From NCBI RefSeq assembly GCF_003732275.1, contig NZ_MOBM01000012.1:310001-374000 (forward strand): a DNA stretch of 64,000 bases, in the 5' to 3' direction. Each line of letters starts with the position of its first letter. The stretch's first letter is position 1. A program made the translations under genes and the position numbers. The stretch is from Pseudomonas frederiksbergensis. GTDB taxonomy: Bacteria; Pseudomonadota; Gammaproteobacteria; Pseudomonadales; Pseudomonadaceae. Below are positions 43,019-52,088 of the stretch, in pieces. The notes below the pieces were generated by a model that was not told where the DNA came from, ran no database searches, and worked only from the letters and a program-made list of their open reading frames with translations.

Positions 43019-43912
43019 TCAAGCAGTTGCCTGGGCCTGAATCGCTGCCGACGGATACACCGCCTGCTGCTGCTCGATCCATGCATTCAGGTTGGCGCCG
43101 ACCATGCCCTTGCGCCACATCAGCCAGGTGGTCGCGCTGGCGAACGGCTCGGCCAAGGGATGCACCGCCACGCTTTCGCGCCCCGGCAGGCTGGCGAGCA
43201 TCGACTCTGACATCAGCGCCACGCCGGAGCCGGCAATCACGCAGGCGAGCATTCCCGGATAAGACTCGATCTCCATGGCCCGGCCCATGGCCGCATGATC
43301 ATGGGTAAACCAGGCTTCCAGGCGCATCCGATAGGAACAGCCCTGCCGAAACGTAAACACCGAACGCCCTTCGACATCCAGCGCGCTGCGTACCGGCGGA
43401 TGATCGGCTTCGCTGATCAATACCAACCGTTCGTCGCACAACGGCACGCCGTCGAGCCCGGCCAGTTCCAGCGGGCCGTCCACCAGCGCCGCATCGAGAC
43501 GCCCGGTGAGTAGACCTTCGAGCAACTCGCCGCTGGGCCCCGATTGCACCTGCAGGTTTACCGCCGGATAGCTGCGGTGATAACGCGCCAACAGCTCTGG
43601 CAGGTGAATCGCGGCGGTGCTGTACATGGTGCCGAGCACGAAACCCCCGGCCGGTTGCCCGCCCTGCACCGCCGCGTGGGCTTCGTCGTGCAAGGCGAAC
43701 AGCCTGGCGGTGTAGTCCAAAAGGACTTTTCCCGCAGGTGACAACTGCAAACGCTGACGCTCGCGTACGAACAGATCAACACCGAGTTGCTCTTCGAGCT
43801 GCTTGAGCCGGGTCGACAGGTTGGACGGCACACGATGCAGGCGTTCAGCAGCGCGGGTAATGGAGCCCTCCTCCGCCACCGCCTGGAAGATCCGCAATTG
43901 GCTGAATTCCAC
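43019..43912 (-). CDS. LysR-family regulator (PA1413-like)
   Basis: The 297-residue protein starts at the GTG at 43912, where GGAG lies six bases upstream. This gives the standard LysR start MEFSQLRIFQAVAEEGSITR. The winged helix (AAERLHRVPSNLSTRLKQLE) and the effector domain are complete. It is divergent from the MFS gene 104 bp away, the usual sign that it controls that transporter. A TTG four codons upstream is possible but has no spacing to a ribosome site. Confidence 0.9.
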   Translation of the reverse strand: MEFSQLRIFQAVAEEGSITRAAERLHRVPSNLSTRLKQLEEQLGVDLFVRERQRLQLSPAGKVLLDYTARLFALHDEAHAAVQGGQPAGGFVLGTMYSTAAIHLPELLARYHRSYPAVNLQVQSGPSGELLEGLLTGRLDAALVDGPLELAGLDGVPLCDERLVLISEADHPPVRSALDVEGRSVFTFRQGCSYRMRLEAWFTHDHAAMGRAMEIESYPGMLACVIAGSGVALMSESMLASLPGRESVAVHPLAEPFASATTWLMWRKGMVGANLNAWIEQQQAVYPSAAIQAQATA

Positions 43913-44016
43913 GCCATTCTCCAAATCAGAACAAGTTTCTCACTATTATTCATTTTTAAAGAAAGTCAATCAGTCCTAGCCTGACGGTCATTGATCCTCG
44001 AAACGGAACTCAGACC

Positions 44017-45207
44017 ATGTCCCCTCTGATTCGCTTAACCGCCAGCTTTATCTCCCTGATGATGGCCATGGGCATCGGGCGTTTCGCCCTGACGCCGCAA
44101 CTGCCGCACTTGCTCAGCGAAGGCCAGATCGACCTGACTGCCGCCGGTCTGATTGCCGCTGCCAACTACCTCGGCTACTTCGTCGGCGCGGTAGATGCGA
44201 TGTTCGCCCGCCGCCCCGATCAGGTTCGTCGGCGCCTGCTCGGCGGTTTGTGGCTCTGTGTATTGCTGACCTTGGCCTCGTTCTGGGCCGATGGGTTCTG
44301 GTCGCATGTGGTGCTGCGTTTCGGTACGGGCGTGGCCAGCGCCTGGGTGTTGGTGATGATTACCGCATTGAGTCAACCGCTGGCAGCGGCGGCCGGTCGT
44401 CCACGGCTCGGCGCCCTGGTCTTTGCCGGGCCGGGTCTGGGGATTTTTCTGACAGGATTGTTGGCCTTGGGCTCGAACCTGCTGGGGCAGACGTCCGCGA
44501 TCTTATGGCTGGTGTATGCCGGTGTGGGGCTGGTGATGCTGCTGGGGATTCTGCCGTTCCTGCCGCAACCGGCTGCCTCTTCTGTGGCGACACCGCCTGC
44601 TGCCACATCCGGCGCCCAAGGTGTCGGACGTTTACCGGTGATCTATGGTCTGTACGGTTTGGGCTACATCATCCCCGCCACTTTCCTCTCACAGATGGCC
44701 AGCGCGCAGTTCCATGGGCAATGGCAAGCCGATCTGTTCTGGCCATGCTTCGGCCTGGCGGCGGCAATCGGGGTGGTGTTGGTGAGCCTGCGTCGGCACA
44801 ACCCGAACGCCACTCGCCATTGGCTGATGGCAACGTTGTGGTTGCAGGCGGCCGGGGTCTTCGCCTGCCTGTTGGGCAGCGGTGCCGGCTTGGCGTTGGG
44901 GGTGATCCTGTGTGGCGGACCGTTCCTGGCCTGCATGCAACTGGTGATGCAACGCTCCCGGGAACTGGCGCCCCATGCCACCCAGCGCAACGCCGGGCTG
45001 CTGACCGCGTGCTTCGCCGTGGGTCAGCTCAGCGGGCCGTTGCTGGCAGCGCTGAGCAGCCATTTCAGCGGTGGATTGCAACCGGCGCTGGTGATCGCCG
45101 GCAGCGGTTTGCTCATCGCAGGAGGCCTGTTGCTGCGCCCGGTCAGGGTTGCCCAAGTGCTTTGCGCAAACGACGGCGGACCCACTGTTCTGCGCTCACA
45201 AAAGTGA
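44017..45207 (+). CDS. MFS transporter, YbfB/YjiJ family
   Basis: The 396-residue protein has about 12 membrane helices and the family opening MAMGIGRFALTPQLPHLL, then AANYLGYFVGA and RRRLLGGLWL. This group consists of putative drug or metabolite exporters. Its 3' end overlaps the convergent EamA gene by 65 bp. The divergent LysR gene is its likely regulator. Confidence 0.9.
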   Translation: MSPLIRLTASFISLMMAMGIGRFALTPQLPHLLSEGQIDLTAAGLIAAANYLGYFVGAVDAMFARRPDQVRRRLLGGLWLCVLLTLASFWADGFWSHVVLRFGTGVASAWVLVMITALSQPLAAAAGRPRLGALVFAGPGLGIFLTGLLALGSNLLGQTSAILWLVYAGVGLVMLLGILPFLPQPAASSVATPPAATSGAQGVGRLPVIYGLYGLGYIIPATFLSQMASAQFHGQWQADLFWPCFGLAAAIGVVLVSLRRHNPNATRHWLMATLWLQAAGVFACLLGSGAGLALGVILCGGPFLACMQLVMQRSRELAPHATQRNAGLLTACFAVGQLSGPLLAALSSHFSGGLQPALVIAGSGLLIAGGLLLRPVRVAQVLCANDGGPTVLRSQK

Positions 45208-46075
45208 TCCCGAGCAAAACCAGCACCGCGCCGATCACAAAGTTGAGGCTCAGTTCTTCGCCCAGCAGCACCACGCCGAACGTGACGCCGAACAATGGCG
45301 TCATGAACGAAAACACCGCCAGGTTCGCCGCCAGATAACGGCGCAGCAGCCAGAACCAGGTCAGGTAACTGAAGAACGACACCACCAACCCCTGGAACAG
45401 CACGCTGGCCACGGCAACAGTGGTCAGGCTGACATGGGTAACCTGCCCGCTGAGGATCGCGATCAACAGCAGGCCAACGAAACCGACGATCAGTTGATAA
45501 AACAACGTCAGGGTCACCGGCGCTTCCGACAGACGCGAGGCGCGCACCACCACGGTGGTCGCGCCCCACGACGCGCCGGCCAGCACGCCCAACGCATCGC
45601 CCATCAGCATGCGGTGGTCGAGGTTGTCCCACGACACACCACCGGCAAACGCAATGGCAATGCCGATGAAGGCGAGAAAAATCCCCAGCCACTGCACCGG
45701 CCGTAAACGCTCACTCGGCAGCAGCCAATGCACGCCCAACGCGGTGAAGATCGGCGCGGTGTAGAGGAACACCGACATGTGCGCTGCCGTGGTCAATTGC
45801 AGGCCTTCGGAAATGAAGAAGAACTCCAGGCCAAACAACGCACCCGCCAGCAAGCCGCCGCGCCAGGTATTACCGACCTGATCCCAGCCGCCCTTCCAGC
45901 AGATCAACAATCCTACGAGCAATGCGGAAATACCCGACCGCCCCGCCGCTTGCATGACCGGAGCGATGTCGGGCGCGGCCCACTTGATCATCACCTGCTG
46001 CACGCCCCAGATCAGGCACAACCCGACCATCACCTGCAGGGCAAATCCATCGGCGCTACGCCGGGTGGCGCTCAC
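45143..46075 (-). CDS. EamA/DMT-family transporter
   Basis: The 310-residue protein starts at the GTG at 46075, with GAGG seven bases upstream; the long in-frame extension before it has no ribosome site. Ten membrane helices are visible in two EamA halves, with VMVGLCLIWGVQQVMIKWAA and the second-half GASWGATTVVVRASRL. It is probably an exporter of metabolites or amino acids. It overlaps the MFS gene tail to tail by 65 bp. Confidence 0.9.
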   Translation of the reverse strand: MSATRRSADGFALQVMVGLCLIWGVQQVMIKWAAPDIAPVMQAAGRSGISALLVGLLICWKGGWDQVGNTWRGGLLAGALFGLEFFFISEGLQLTTAAHMSVFLYTAPIFTALGVHWLLPSERLRPVQWLGIFLAFIGIAIAFAGGVSWDNLDHRMLMGDALGVLAGASWGATTVVVRASRLSEAPVTLTLFYQLIVGFVGLLLIAILSGQVTHVSLTTVAVASVLFQGLVVSFFSYLTWFWLLRRYLAANLAVFSFMTPLFGVTFGVVLLGEELSLNFVIGAVLVLLGITFVSAEQWVRRRLRKALGQP

Positions 46076-46132
46076 CGGAACACCTCGACAACACAATCCA
46101 TGGCAGTGACTCGACAGTAAAAGCAAAGCAAA

Positions 46133-46166
46133 GCCCCGACCTTCTGGCTGAGCAGAGTGCCGGGGC
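46133..46166. terminator. Possible hairpin terminator or leader hairpin
   Basis: GCCCCG and CGGGGC form a stem with a long loop; A/T-rich tracts flank both sides. On the minus strand it is in the leader of the EamA gene. Confidence 0.3.
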
Positions 46167-46203
46167 GAAAAATTATGCTGTCGATTATTAACCAGACGGA
46201 CAG

Positions 46204-46229
46204 AAAAAGGTGTCTGCAAAAGACCTTTA
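46204..46229 (-). terminator. Possible terminator after the NCS1 gene
   Basis: On the minus strand AAAGGTC pairs with GACACCTTT imperfectly and runs into five T. It lies 15 bp beyond the NCS1 stop. The stem is short and AT-rich. Confidence 0.4.
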
Positions 46230-46243
46230 AATCGCCGCTTGCG

Positions 46244-47689
46244 TCATCCCGCTATGACCAGCGCCGCCGACTGCTGCGCCTGCTCGCGTTTGGCCAGTGC
46301 GAAGTACAGGACGCTGCCAAGGAAGCAGCCCGTAAACCAGGCGAAGTTGGCCATCGGCTGCAGGACTGGAATGAAGGTGATCGCAACGCCCATCAGGGTG
46401 GCCGGAATCAACGCCTTGACCGCCGTCCAGTTGATCCCGCCGCTGTAGTAATAACGCCCGCTCGGGCCGTCGTTAAACAGTGCATCGACGTCGATCTGCT
46501 GCTTTTTGATCAGGTAGTAATCCACCAGCAGAATCCCGAACAGCGGTCCGATGAACGCCGCCAGCACGTCGAGGGTGTAGTGAATCACTTCGGGGTTGTT
46601 GAACAGGTTCCACGGGGTGATGAAGATCGAAGCCACGGCGGCGATCATGCCGCCGGCGCGCCAGCTGATTTTGCTCGGGGCGACGTTGGCGAAGTCGAAC
46701 GCCGGGGACACAAAGTTGGCGACGATATTGATACCAATGGTCGCCGTGACGAAGGCAAAGGCGCCGAGCAGCACCGCTACGCTGTTGTCGATGCGCGCCA
46801 CAGTGGCGATCGGATCGTGAAGCATTTCACCGAACACCGGCAAGGTGCCGGAAACGATCACCACGGTCACCAGCGAGAACGCCAGAAAATTCACCGGCAG
46901 GCCCCAGAAATTGCCACGTCGCACGTCATTCATGCTGCGGCAGTAGCGACTGAAATCGCCGAAGTTCAGGGTCGGACCGGAAAAGTACGACACCACCAAC
47001 GCCGTTGCCACGATCACTTGGCCGAAAGCTTCCCAGCCAGATAGGGATTTTTCCGCCAGGGTGAAGCTGATGTTGCTCCACCCCGCCTGCCAGACTATCC
47101 AGCCGGCGAGCAGGAACATCACGCCGTAGACCACCGGGCCGGCCCAGTCGATGAAGCGGCGGATCGACTCCATGCCAGTCCAGAACACCAGCGCCTGGAC
47201 GAACCACAGGCTGAGGAAACCGAACCAGCCGAGGTAGGACAAACCGGCAAAGTGCGATTCGGCGTAGGCCGCCATTGAAGGAAAAAACCGCAACACGACG
47301 ATGATCAGGGCACTGGACGCCAGGTACGTCTGAATCCCGTACCAGGCCACCGCGATCAGGCCGCGGATGACCGCAGGAATATTCGCCCCGAACACCCCGA
47401 ACGCCAATCGGCAGATCACCGGGTATGGCACCGCTGCTTGCTGACTCGGCTTGGCCACCAGGTTGGCGATCAACTGCACGATGCAAATCCCGCCCAGCAA
47501 CGCAATCAACACCTGCCAACTGGCCAGCCCAAGTGCAAACAGGCTGGCGGCGAACACATAGCCGCCGACGCTGTGCACGTCACTCATCCAGAAAGCAAAG
47601 ATGTTGTACCAATTCCATTTCTGCGGCAGCGGCCCCAGGTCCTGGTTATACAGGCGTGGGCTGTAGCCGTTGGGCAATTGCTCGGTCAT
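46244..47689 (-). CDS. NCS1-family nucleobase/hydantoin-type permease
   Basis: The 481-residue protein starts at the ATG at 47689 behind GGAG. It opens LPNGYSPRLYNQDLGPLPQK and WNWYNIFAFWMSDVHSVGGY, typical of the NCS1 branch that carries hydantoins, allantoin, uracil or thiamine precursors. About 12 helices and the motif GPTLNFGDFSRYCRSM are present. It is only distantly like the permease at 38371. No catabolic gene is adjacent, so the substrate is open. Confidence 0.9.
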   Translation of the reverse strand: MTEQLPNGYSPRLYNQDLGPLPQKWNWYNIFAFWMSDVHSVGGYVFAASLFALGLASWQVLIALLGGICIVQLIANLVAKPSQQAAVPYPVICRLAFGVFGANIPAVIRGLIAVAWYGIQTYLASSALIIVVLRFFPSMAAYAESHFAGLSYLGWFGFLSLWFVQALVFWTGMESIRRFIDWAGPVVYGVMFLLAGWIVWQAGWSNISFTLAEKSLSGWEAFGQVIVATALVVSYFSGPTLNFGDFSRYCRSMNDVRRGNFWGLPVNFLAFSLVTVVIVSGTLPVFGEMLHDPIATVARIDNSVAVLLGAFAFVTATIGINIVANFVSPAFDFANVAPSKISWRAGGMIAAVASIFITPWNLFNNPEVIHYTLDVLAAFIGPLFGILLVDYYLIKKQQIDVDALFNDGPSGRYYYSGGINWTAVKALIPATLMGVAITFIPVLQPMANFAWFTGCFLGSVLYFALAKREQAQQSAALVIAG

Positions 47690-47956
47690 CGCAGGGCTCC
47701 TCGAAAGTACAGGCGCGGCCCCCGGGATTGATGTGGCGACCACACTGCGTACGGGAGCTGGCATGGTTTGTATACGAGTTGCTACGCAGAATGCATGCCA
47801 TACGTTCTAAAGATGCGACAAATCGGGCTTCAACTCTGTTAAGAGCAAAACCTTCAAGACGCAGAGGGGGTGGTAATGCCCATGAACAGGGCGTCAGCGC
47901 CTGCAAACGGTGCAGGACGTTATGTATACAAAGAGATGGGTGACTGCTGCGCAGTC

Positions 47957-47981
47957 AATCGCGAGCAGGCTCGCTCCCACA
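47957..47981. repeat. Single REP half-site (family A)
   Basis: Only one arm, CGCGAGCAGGCTCGCTCCCA, is present. No partner arm is found nearby, so this is a REP singlet. It shares the gap with a family C repeat. Confidence 0.8.
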
Positions 47982-48023
47982 TTGGAATTGTGGTGAGCCT
48001 GGGAGTTTGTGCCCGACGCATAT

Positions 48024-48105
48024 TGCAGGAGCTGCCGCAGGCTGCGATCTTTTGCCTGTAAAAGATCAAGATCAAAAGATCGCAGCCTTCGGCAGCTCCT
48101 ACAGG
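48024..48105. repeat. Inverted repeat (family C)
   Basis: The arms around GCAGGAGCTGCCGCAGGCTG and its near complement are joined by a short AAAGATC-rich loop. It lies 12 bp beyond the stop of the CvfB-like gene and could act as its 3' hairpin. Confidence 0.88.
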
Positions 48106-48117
48106 GGCGGCGTAAGG

Positions 48118-48954
48118 TCAGCTGAGTTCGATACGATCAGCGTGAATGACGATCTGGCCGTTCTTGTACAACGCACCGATGGCCTTTTTGAAGTTGCCCT
48201 TGCTAACGCCGAACATACTGCTGATCAGGGTCGGGTCGCTCTTGTCGCTGACCGGCAGGGTGCCGTTGTTGTCGCGCAACTTGGCGAGAATTTTCGAGTT
48301 CAGACTGGTGGCGGCTTCCTCGCCCACCGGTTGCAGGCTCAGGCTGATCTTGCCGTCGGCGCGGACTTCTTTGATAAAGCCCTTCTCTTCTTTGCCGGCA
48401 CGCATGAACTTGAAGATTTCGTTCTTGTGGATCAGGCCCCAGTGCTTGTTGTTGATGATTGCCTTGAAGCCCATATCGGTCGCTTCGGCCACCAGCAAAT
48501 CAACTTCCTGACCCGGGGTGTAATTGGCCGGGGTCTTGTCCAGATAGCGGTCCAGACGCGCCGTCGCGGTGATGCGGCGCGTGTGTTTGTCGAGATAAAC
48601 ATGCACCACGACATACTCGCCGGCCGTCATCTGGCGCTTTTCTTCGGAATACGGCAGCAGCAGATCCTTCGGCAAACCCCAATCCAGGAACACGCCGATG
48701 CTGTTGACTTCAACAACTTTCAAACTGGCGAATTCACCGACCTGAACTTTCGGCTTTTCGGTGGTGGCGATAAGTTTGTCATCGCTGTCCAGATAAATAA
48801 AAACGTTGAGCCAGTCTTCATCTTCGCTGGGAATATCTTTGGGGATATAACGATTAGGCAGGAGGATTTCGCCATCCGCGCCACCGTCCAGATATAAACC
48901 GAAGTTAGTGTGTTTAACCACTTGCAAACTGTTGTAGCGCCCGACTAAAGCCAT
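48118..48954 (-). CDS. S1-like RNA-binding protein, CvfB family
   Basis: The 278-residue protein starts at the ATG at 48954, with GAGGG eight bases upstream. Tandem S1-type OB folds are visible: LQVVKHTNFGLYLDGG, LKVVEVNSIGVFLDWG and ATDMGFKAIINNKHWGLIHK. A C-terminal winged-helix segment follows (STLISSMFGVSKGNFKKAI-like). CvfB/YitL proteins bind RNA and affect virulence-gene expression in Gram-positive bacteria. Pseudomonas homologues are sometimes misnamed GntR. No operon partner is seen. Confidence 0.9.
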   Translation of the reverse strand: MALVGRYNSLQVVKHTNFGLYLDGGADGEILLPNRYIPKDIPSEDEDWLNVFIYLDSDDKLIATTEKPKVQVGEFASLKVVEVNSIGVFLDWGLPKDLLLPYSEEKRQMTAGEYVVVHVYLDKHTRRITATARLDRYLDKTPANYTPGQEVDLLVAEATDMGFKAIINNKHWGLIHKNEIFKFMRAGKEEKGFIKEVRADGKISLSLQPVGEEAATSLNSKILAKLRDNNGTLPVSDKSDPTLISSMFGVSKGNFKKAIGALYKNGQIVIHADRIELS

Positions 48955-49305
48955 GTCCAATACCCTCATTGCGTGGGCGGCATTCTACCCGGTTTTGCGG
49001 GCGGCGTTCGGTGGCCGGCCCGGTGGTGCAAGAAAATCCGCGGAAGGGCTTAATTTTCCTGGGTTTTGACGTGTGCGTTTGGCCGCTCGTCAGGCCATTT
49101 GGGCGCCCCGCACCTTGGCCTGCTCATCCGAAAAGCGCTTTTCTCCCACTTGGGTTCTTAATTAAAACAGCAGCTTAGGGGAACATTGCGAATAATAACT
49201 TGCGATAAATCACGCTGCTCCAATGTGTATTTCGGGAGGATATTTACCAAGCAATTGTCAAGTATTTCCTGTACGATGCCTGGCCAAGTTAATTTCTACA
49301 GGTTA
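48955..49305. other. Intergenic region before the small basic protein
   Basis: This 351-bp gap has no believable gene. Its left half is GC-rich; the right half (49160-49300) is AT-rich and is the likely promoter zone for the next gene. No clear -35/-10 pair was found. Confidence 0.45.
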
Positions 49306-49494
49306 ATGGCCGCCATGCGTGTAAAAGCATCCAACAGCAAAGCAAAGCCAGCTCCAGCCGTTGAAACCAGCGAATCGATCAACAACCAGATCGCTGCGTT
49401 CCTCAAGTCCGGTGGCGAGATCCAGCAAATTGCCAAAGGCGTCAGCGGCCAGACGTTCGGCCCGTCCAAGCAGATCACGCTGGGCAAGAAGTAA
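49306..49494 (+). CDS. Small basic protein with SutA-like core
   Basis: The protein has 62 residues if started at 49306, or 59 from the ATG at 49315; neither start has an ideal ribosome site. A disordered basic N-terminus (SNSKAKPAPAVETSES) leads to a helix INNQIAAFLKSGGEIQQIAK and the tail GVSGQTFGPSKQITLGKK. The helix pattern FL-x-x-GG-[KE]-[IV]-Q resembles that of the RNA-polymerase-binding protein SutA, but the rest is different. The likeness is only suggestive. Confidence 0.7.
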   Translation: MAAMRVKASNSKAKPAPAVETSESINNQIAAFLKSGGEIQQIAKGVSGQTFGPSKQITLGKK

Positions 49495-49704
49495 TTTCCC
49501 CCGCGTTAACTGGTCCGTAAGCGCTTTGAGCTTCGAAGCGCTTGGACTGGAACCCTTCCGCAATACCCCATAAAACAAATCAATATTTCAAAAATCGACG
49601 AACGGCCCTCGATGCCGAACATTCGCCGGTATGCTTGCACGTGTCTGGATCAAGCGTTTCAGCAGGTTTTCAGTACCTGCTCCTCGCTGTTCATGGAGTG
49701 ACGC

Positions 49705-50421
49705 ATGTTCAAGCCCTCTCTTTTCCTGTTCGGCAGCCTGCTGTGGTGTTCGGTCGCCCATGCGCAAGTCTTTCAGCGCGAACTGGGCGACTTCGATCTC
49801 AAACTCGCCACCACCCCCAGCCGCAGCATGGCCCAAGGTCTGGTCAAGCCTTCGACGACTGGCTCGTTCCACGGTGGTCTCGACCTGAGCCACGACAGTG
49901 GCTTCTACGTAGGCCAATGGTCCCCCAGCATGGGACTGAGCCCGTCGAGCAACCTTGAAGTCGATTCCTACATGGGCTTTAAACAGCCTTTCGATCAATC
50001 CCTCGGCTACGAAGTGGGCATGATCCATTACAGCTACCCGAAAGTGGACACTCTCGACAGCCAGGAGCTTTTCGGCGGCCTGACCCTGCTGGGCAGTCGC
50101 TTCGGCGCGGCCTTCAGCAACGACCCGGACAAACAGAACAGCACTCTCTTCGCCGACCTCAGTGGCAATCAGCCGTTCGGCATCGGGATCAGCCTGAAAT
50201 ACACCACCCATCAACTCAACACACCGGTGTCCGTCGACGATGGGTATGTAGGCAGTTTCACCGACTGGTCAGTGAAATTCTCCCGGCCGTTCATGGGCAT
50301 CGATCTGGACTTGATCTACAGTGATTCAAGCCTGAGCGGCAGCGATTGTTCCGCCTATTCCGGTCACAATAGCGAGTGCGACGGCCTGGTGACGCTCAAG
50401 GCTGCGCACAGCTTCTATTAA
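49705..50421 (+). CDS. TorF-family putative porin
   Basis: The 238-residue protein has a Sec signal peptide ending AHA (about residue 20). It then shows the family signature FDLKLATTPSRSMAQGL, followed by GGLDLSHDSGFYVGQW and alternating beta strands ending in a C-terminal aromatic (AAHSFY). This matches the TIGR02001 (Gcw_chp) outer-membrane beta-barrel family. Its solute is unknown. GGAG lies 6 bases before the ATG. Confidence 0.85.
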   Translation: MFKPSLFLFGSLLWCSVAHAQVFQRELGDFDLKLATTPSRSMAQGLVKPSTTGSFHGGLDLSHDSGFYVGQWSPSMGLSPSSNLEVDSYMGFKQPFDQSLGYEVGMIHYSYPKVDTLDSQELFGGLTLLGSRFGAAFSNDPDKQNSTLFADLSGNQPFGIGISLKYTTHQLNTPVSVDDGYVGSFTDWSVKFSRPFMGIDLDLIYSDSSLSGSDCSAYSGHNSECDGLVTLKAAHSFY

Positions 50422-50498
50422 TCGGCTGAACTGCCGGGCTGATCCTGCAATCACATAAGAGAACCCAATTAGAAACCAGGTCTTCGCAAGGACTCGCC

Positions 50499-51368
50499 AT
50501 GTCGCACTGGTTGAAGCAGATCGGCGTCATCATCACCCTCAGCCTTACCGTCGCCGCGTGCAGTCGCGTAGGCCTGGCTTATCGCAACCTCGACGTGATC
50601 ATTCCCTGGACGCTCAGCGACTACCTGGAGATGAACCACGAGCAAAAAGACTGGTTCAACGAGCGCCTCAAAGAACACCTGAGCTGGCACTGCACGACGC
50701 AATTGCCTGGTTACCTCGACTGGCTGGACCGCTTACAGGCCATGGTCGAAGACAACCAGATCACCGACGCCGCACTGCAAACCCGCACCCAGGAAGCCAA
50801 ACAGGCCATCGCCGAAACCGCCCGGGAAATCACTCCGTCGGCCATCGAGCTGCTGCAAGGCCTTGATGACAAGCAAGTCGCGGAAATGAACGACGCCTTC
50901 GCAAAGGACCAGCGCAAACGTCAGGAGGCCTACATCAAACCGTCGCTGGAGCAACAGATCAAAGCGCGGAGTGTGCGCATGGAGAAACGCCTGAATGTCT
51001 GGCTCGGCCCGCTCAGCCCAACCCAACAGCAACGGGTCATGGCTTGGTCGAATGCCTTGGGTGATCAGAACAAACAATGGATTGCCAACCGTGCCCATTG
51101 GCAGCAGCAATTCAGCGCGGCAGTCGCACAACGGCAGAGTCCAGAATTCCCACACCAAATCGAGACACTTCTGGTGAATCGTGAGAGTTTGTGGACGCCG
51201 GCTTACCGCGAGGCCTACGCCAACACCGAAGCCCAGGCTCGGGCGTTGCTGGTGGACGTGATGGCCGAGAGCACGCCGGTCCAGCGTGAACGGTTGCAGA
51301 AGAAGATTGAAGGCGTGCGCAAGGATTTCACCGATTTGAAATGCCTGAAGGCGGCGCGGCAGGATTAA
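50499..51368 (+). CDS. DUF6279-type lipoprotein
   Basis: The 289-residue protein has a lipoprotein signal with lipobox LTVAAC (Cys21). Then follow SRVGLAYRNLDVIIPWTLSDYL and a long, all-helical, Gln/Arg-rich body with a Trp-rich segment. The domain layout fits the DUF6279 family of Gammaproteobacteria. The function is unknown. The absence of Asp at position +2 suggests export to the outer membrane. Confidence 0.82.
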   Translation: MSHWLKQIGVIITLSLTVAACSRVGLAYRNLDVIIPWTLSDYLEMNHEQKDWFNERLKEHLSWHCTTQLPGYLDWLDRLQAMVEDNQITDAALQTRTQEAKQAIAETAREITPSAIELLQGLDDKQVAEMNDAFAKDQRKRQEAYIKPSLEQQIKARSVRMEKRLNVWLGPLSPTQQQRVMAWSNALGDQNKQWIANRAHWQQQFSAAVAQRQSPEFPHQIETLLVNRESLWTPAYREAYANTEAQARALLVDVMAESTPVQRERLQKKIEGVRKDFTDLKCLKAARQD

Positions 51369-51387
51369 ACGGACCAGCACAATCCAA

Positions 51388-51477
51388 TGTGGGAGCGGGC
51401 TTGCTCGCGAATGCGGTGTGACAGACGACATGGATTCTGAATGTTAAACCGCATTCGCGAGCAAGCCCGCTCCCACA
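51388..51477. repeat. REPIN-like inverted repeat (family A, GGGCTTGC variant)
   Basis: The arms TGTGGGAGCGGGCTTGCTCG and its complement differ from the usual family A arm by compensated changes on both sides. The changes keep the hairpin pairing. Confidence 0.9.
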
Positions 51478-51494
51478 GGGGGTAAACGCGATCT

Positions 51495-51887
51495 TCAGGC
51501 AATCTGCGCCTTCGACGCCACCTCATCAAACGTCAGCTCCTCCAGCGCATCTTCCTGTTCATCCAGCACCTGCCGCGGATGCTCATTACCCGGAATGCTG
51601 CTGTCGATCAGGCTCAATAAACTCGAGCCCCGAGGCGTCAAAATGTAGTTCTCGCCATTGCCACCCTGATCTTCTGGCCGAGGCTCGATATAGCCCCGTA
51701 TCAACAATAACTTTTCGTACTCGCCAGCCACCGTTTTCAGGTGATCCAGGTTCTCAAACGGCTCACCTTCCGACGCTTTCTCCGCCGCATACTGCTCGGC
51801 GTAGGGCCGTGGGGTGAAACTGTGGCCAGCGCCGTTCTGCACTTCATGCAGCAAGCGTTCAATCAAATCCCAGTTATAAGTCAACAT
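51495..51887 (-). CDS. DUF2513-like small winged-helix protein
   Basis: The 130-residue protein starts at the ATG at 51887 behind GAGG. It opens MLTYNWDLIERLLHEVQNG, as in DUF2513 proteins. A winged-helix-like body follows with LDHLKTVAGEYEKLLLIRGY and YILTPRGSSLLSLI. A regulatory or DNA-binding role is plausible. The next gene (DUF899) is divergent, 200 bp away. Confidence 0.7.
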   Translation of the reverse strand: MLTYNWDLIERLLHEVQNGAGHSFTPRPYAEQYAAEKASEGEPFENLDHLKTVAGEYEKLLLIRGYIEPRPEDQGGNGENYILTPRGSSLLSLIDSSIPGNEHPRQVLDEQEDALEELTFDEVASKAQIA

Positions 51888-52088
51888 CCTGATCAACCTC
51901 CAGAGCCCGTGAGTGAAATGGCCTTCATAGGTTGTGACCGACAGGGTCGGCAGCCGTTCAGCCGAGGTATTTCGCCCTACCGACCGGCGGTATGTCGAAT
52001 AGGGCACAGGCCAAACGACTAGGCTGTGTAAGACGGTTTACCCCTCTGCGCGGATCGACTTTCGCCAAAGCATGCAGGAGAAATCACC

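Larger units (their letters stand above)
47690..48117. other. Intergenic region with a half REP and a family C repeat
   Basis: This 428-bp gap has no supported gene. It must include the leftward NCS1 promoter near 47700-47850. The stretch 47940-48110 is filled by repeat sequence. Confidence 0.5.

Noticed and set aside
46076..46219. N-terminal extension of the EamA transporter to 46219
   Set aside because: The added residues are not membrane-like and include a GC hairpin. The GTG at 46075 has GAGG at ideal spacing.
48969..49178. 69-codon plus-strand frame in the gap after the CvfB-like gene
   Set aside because: No ribosome site; composition (Pro, Arg and Trp-rich) looks like non-coding GC-rich DNA.
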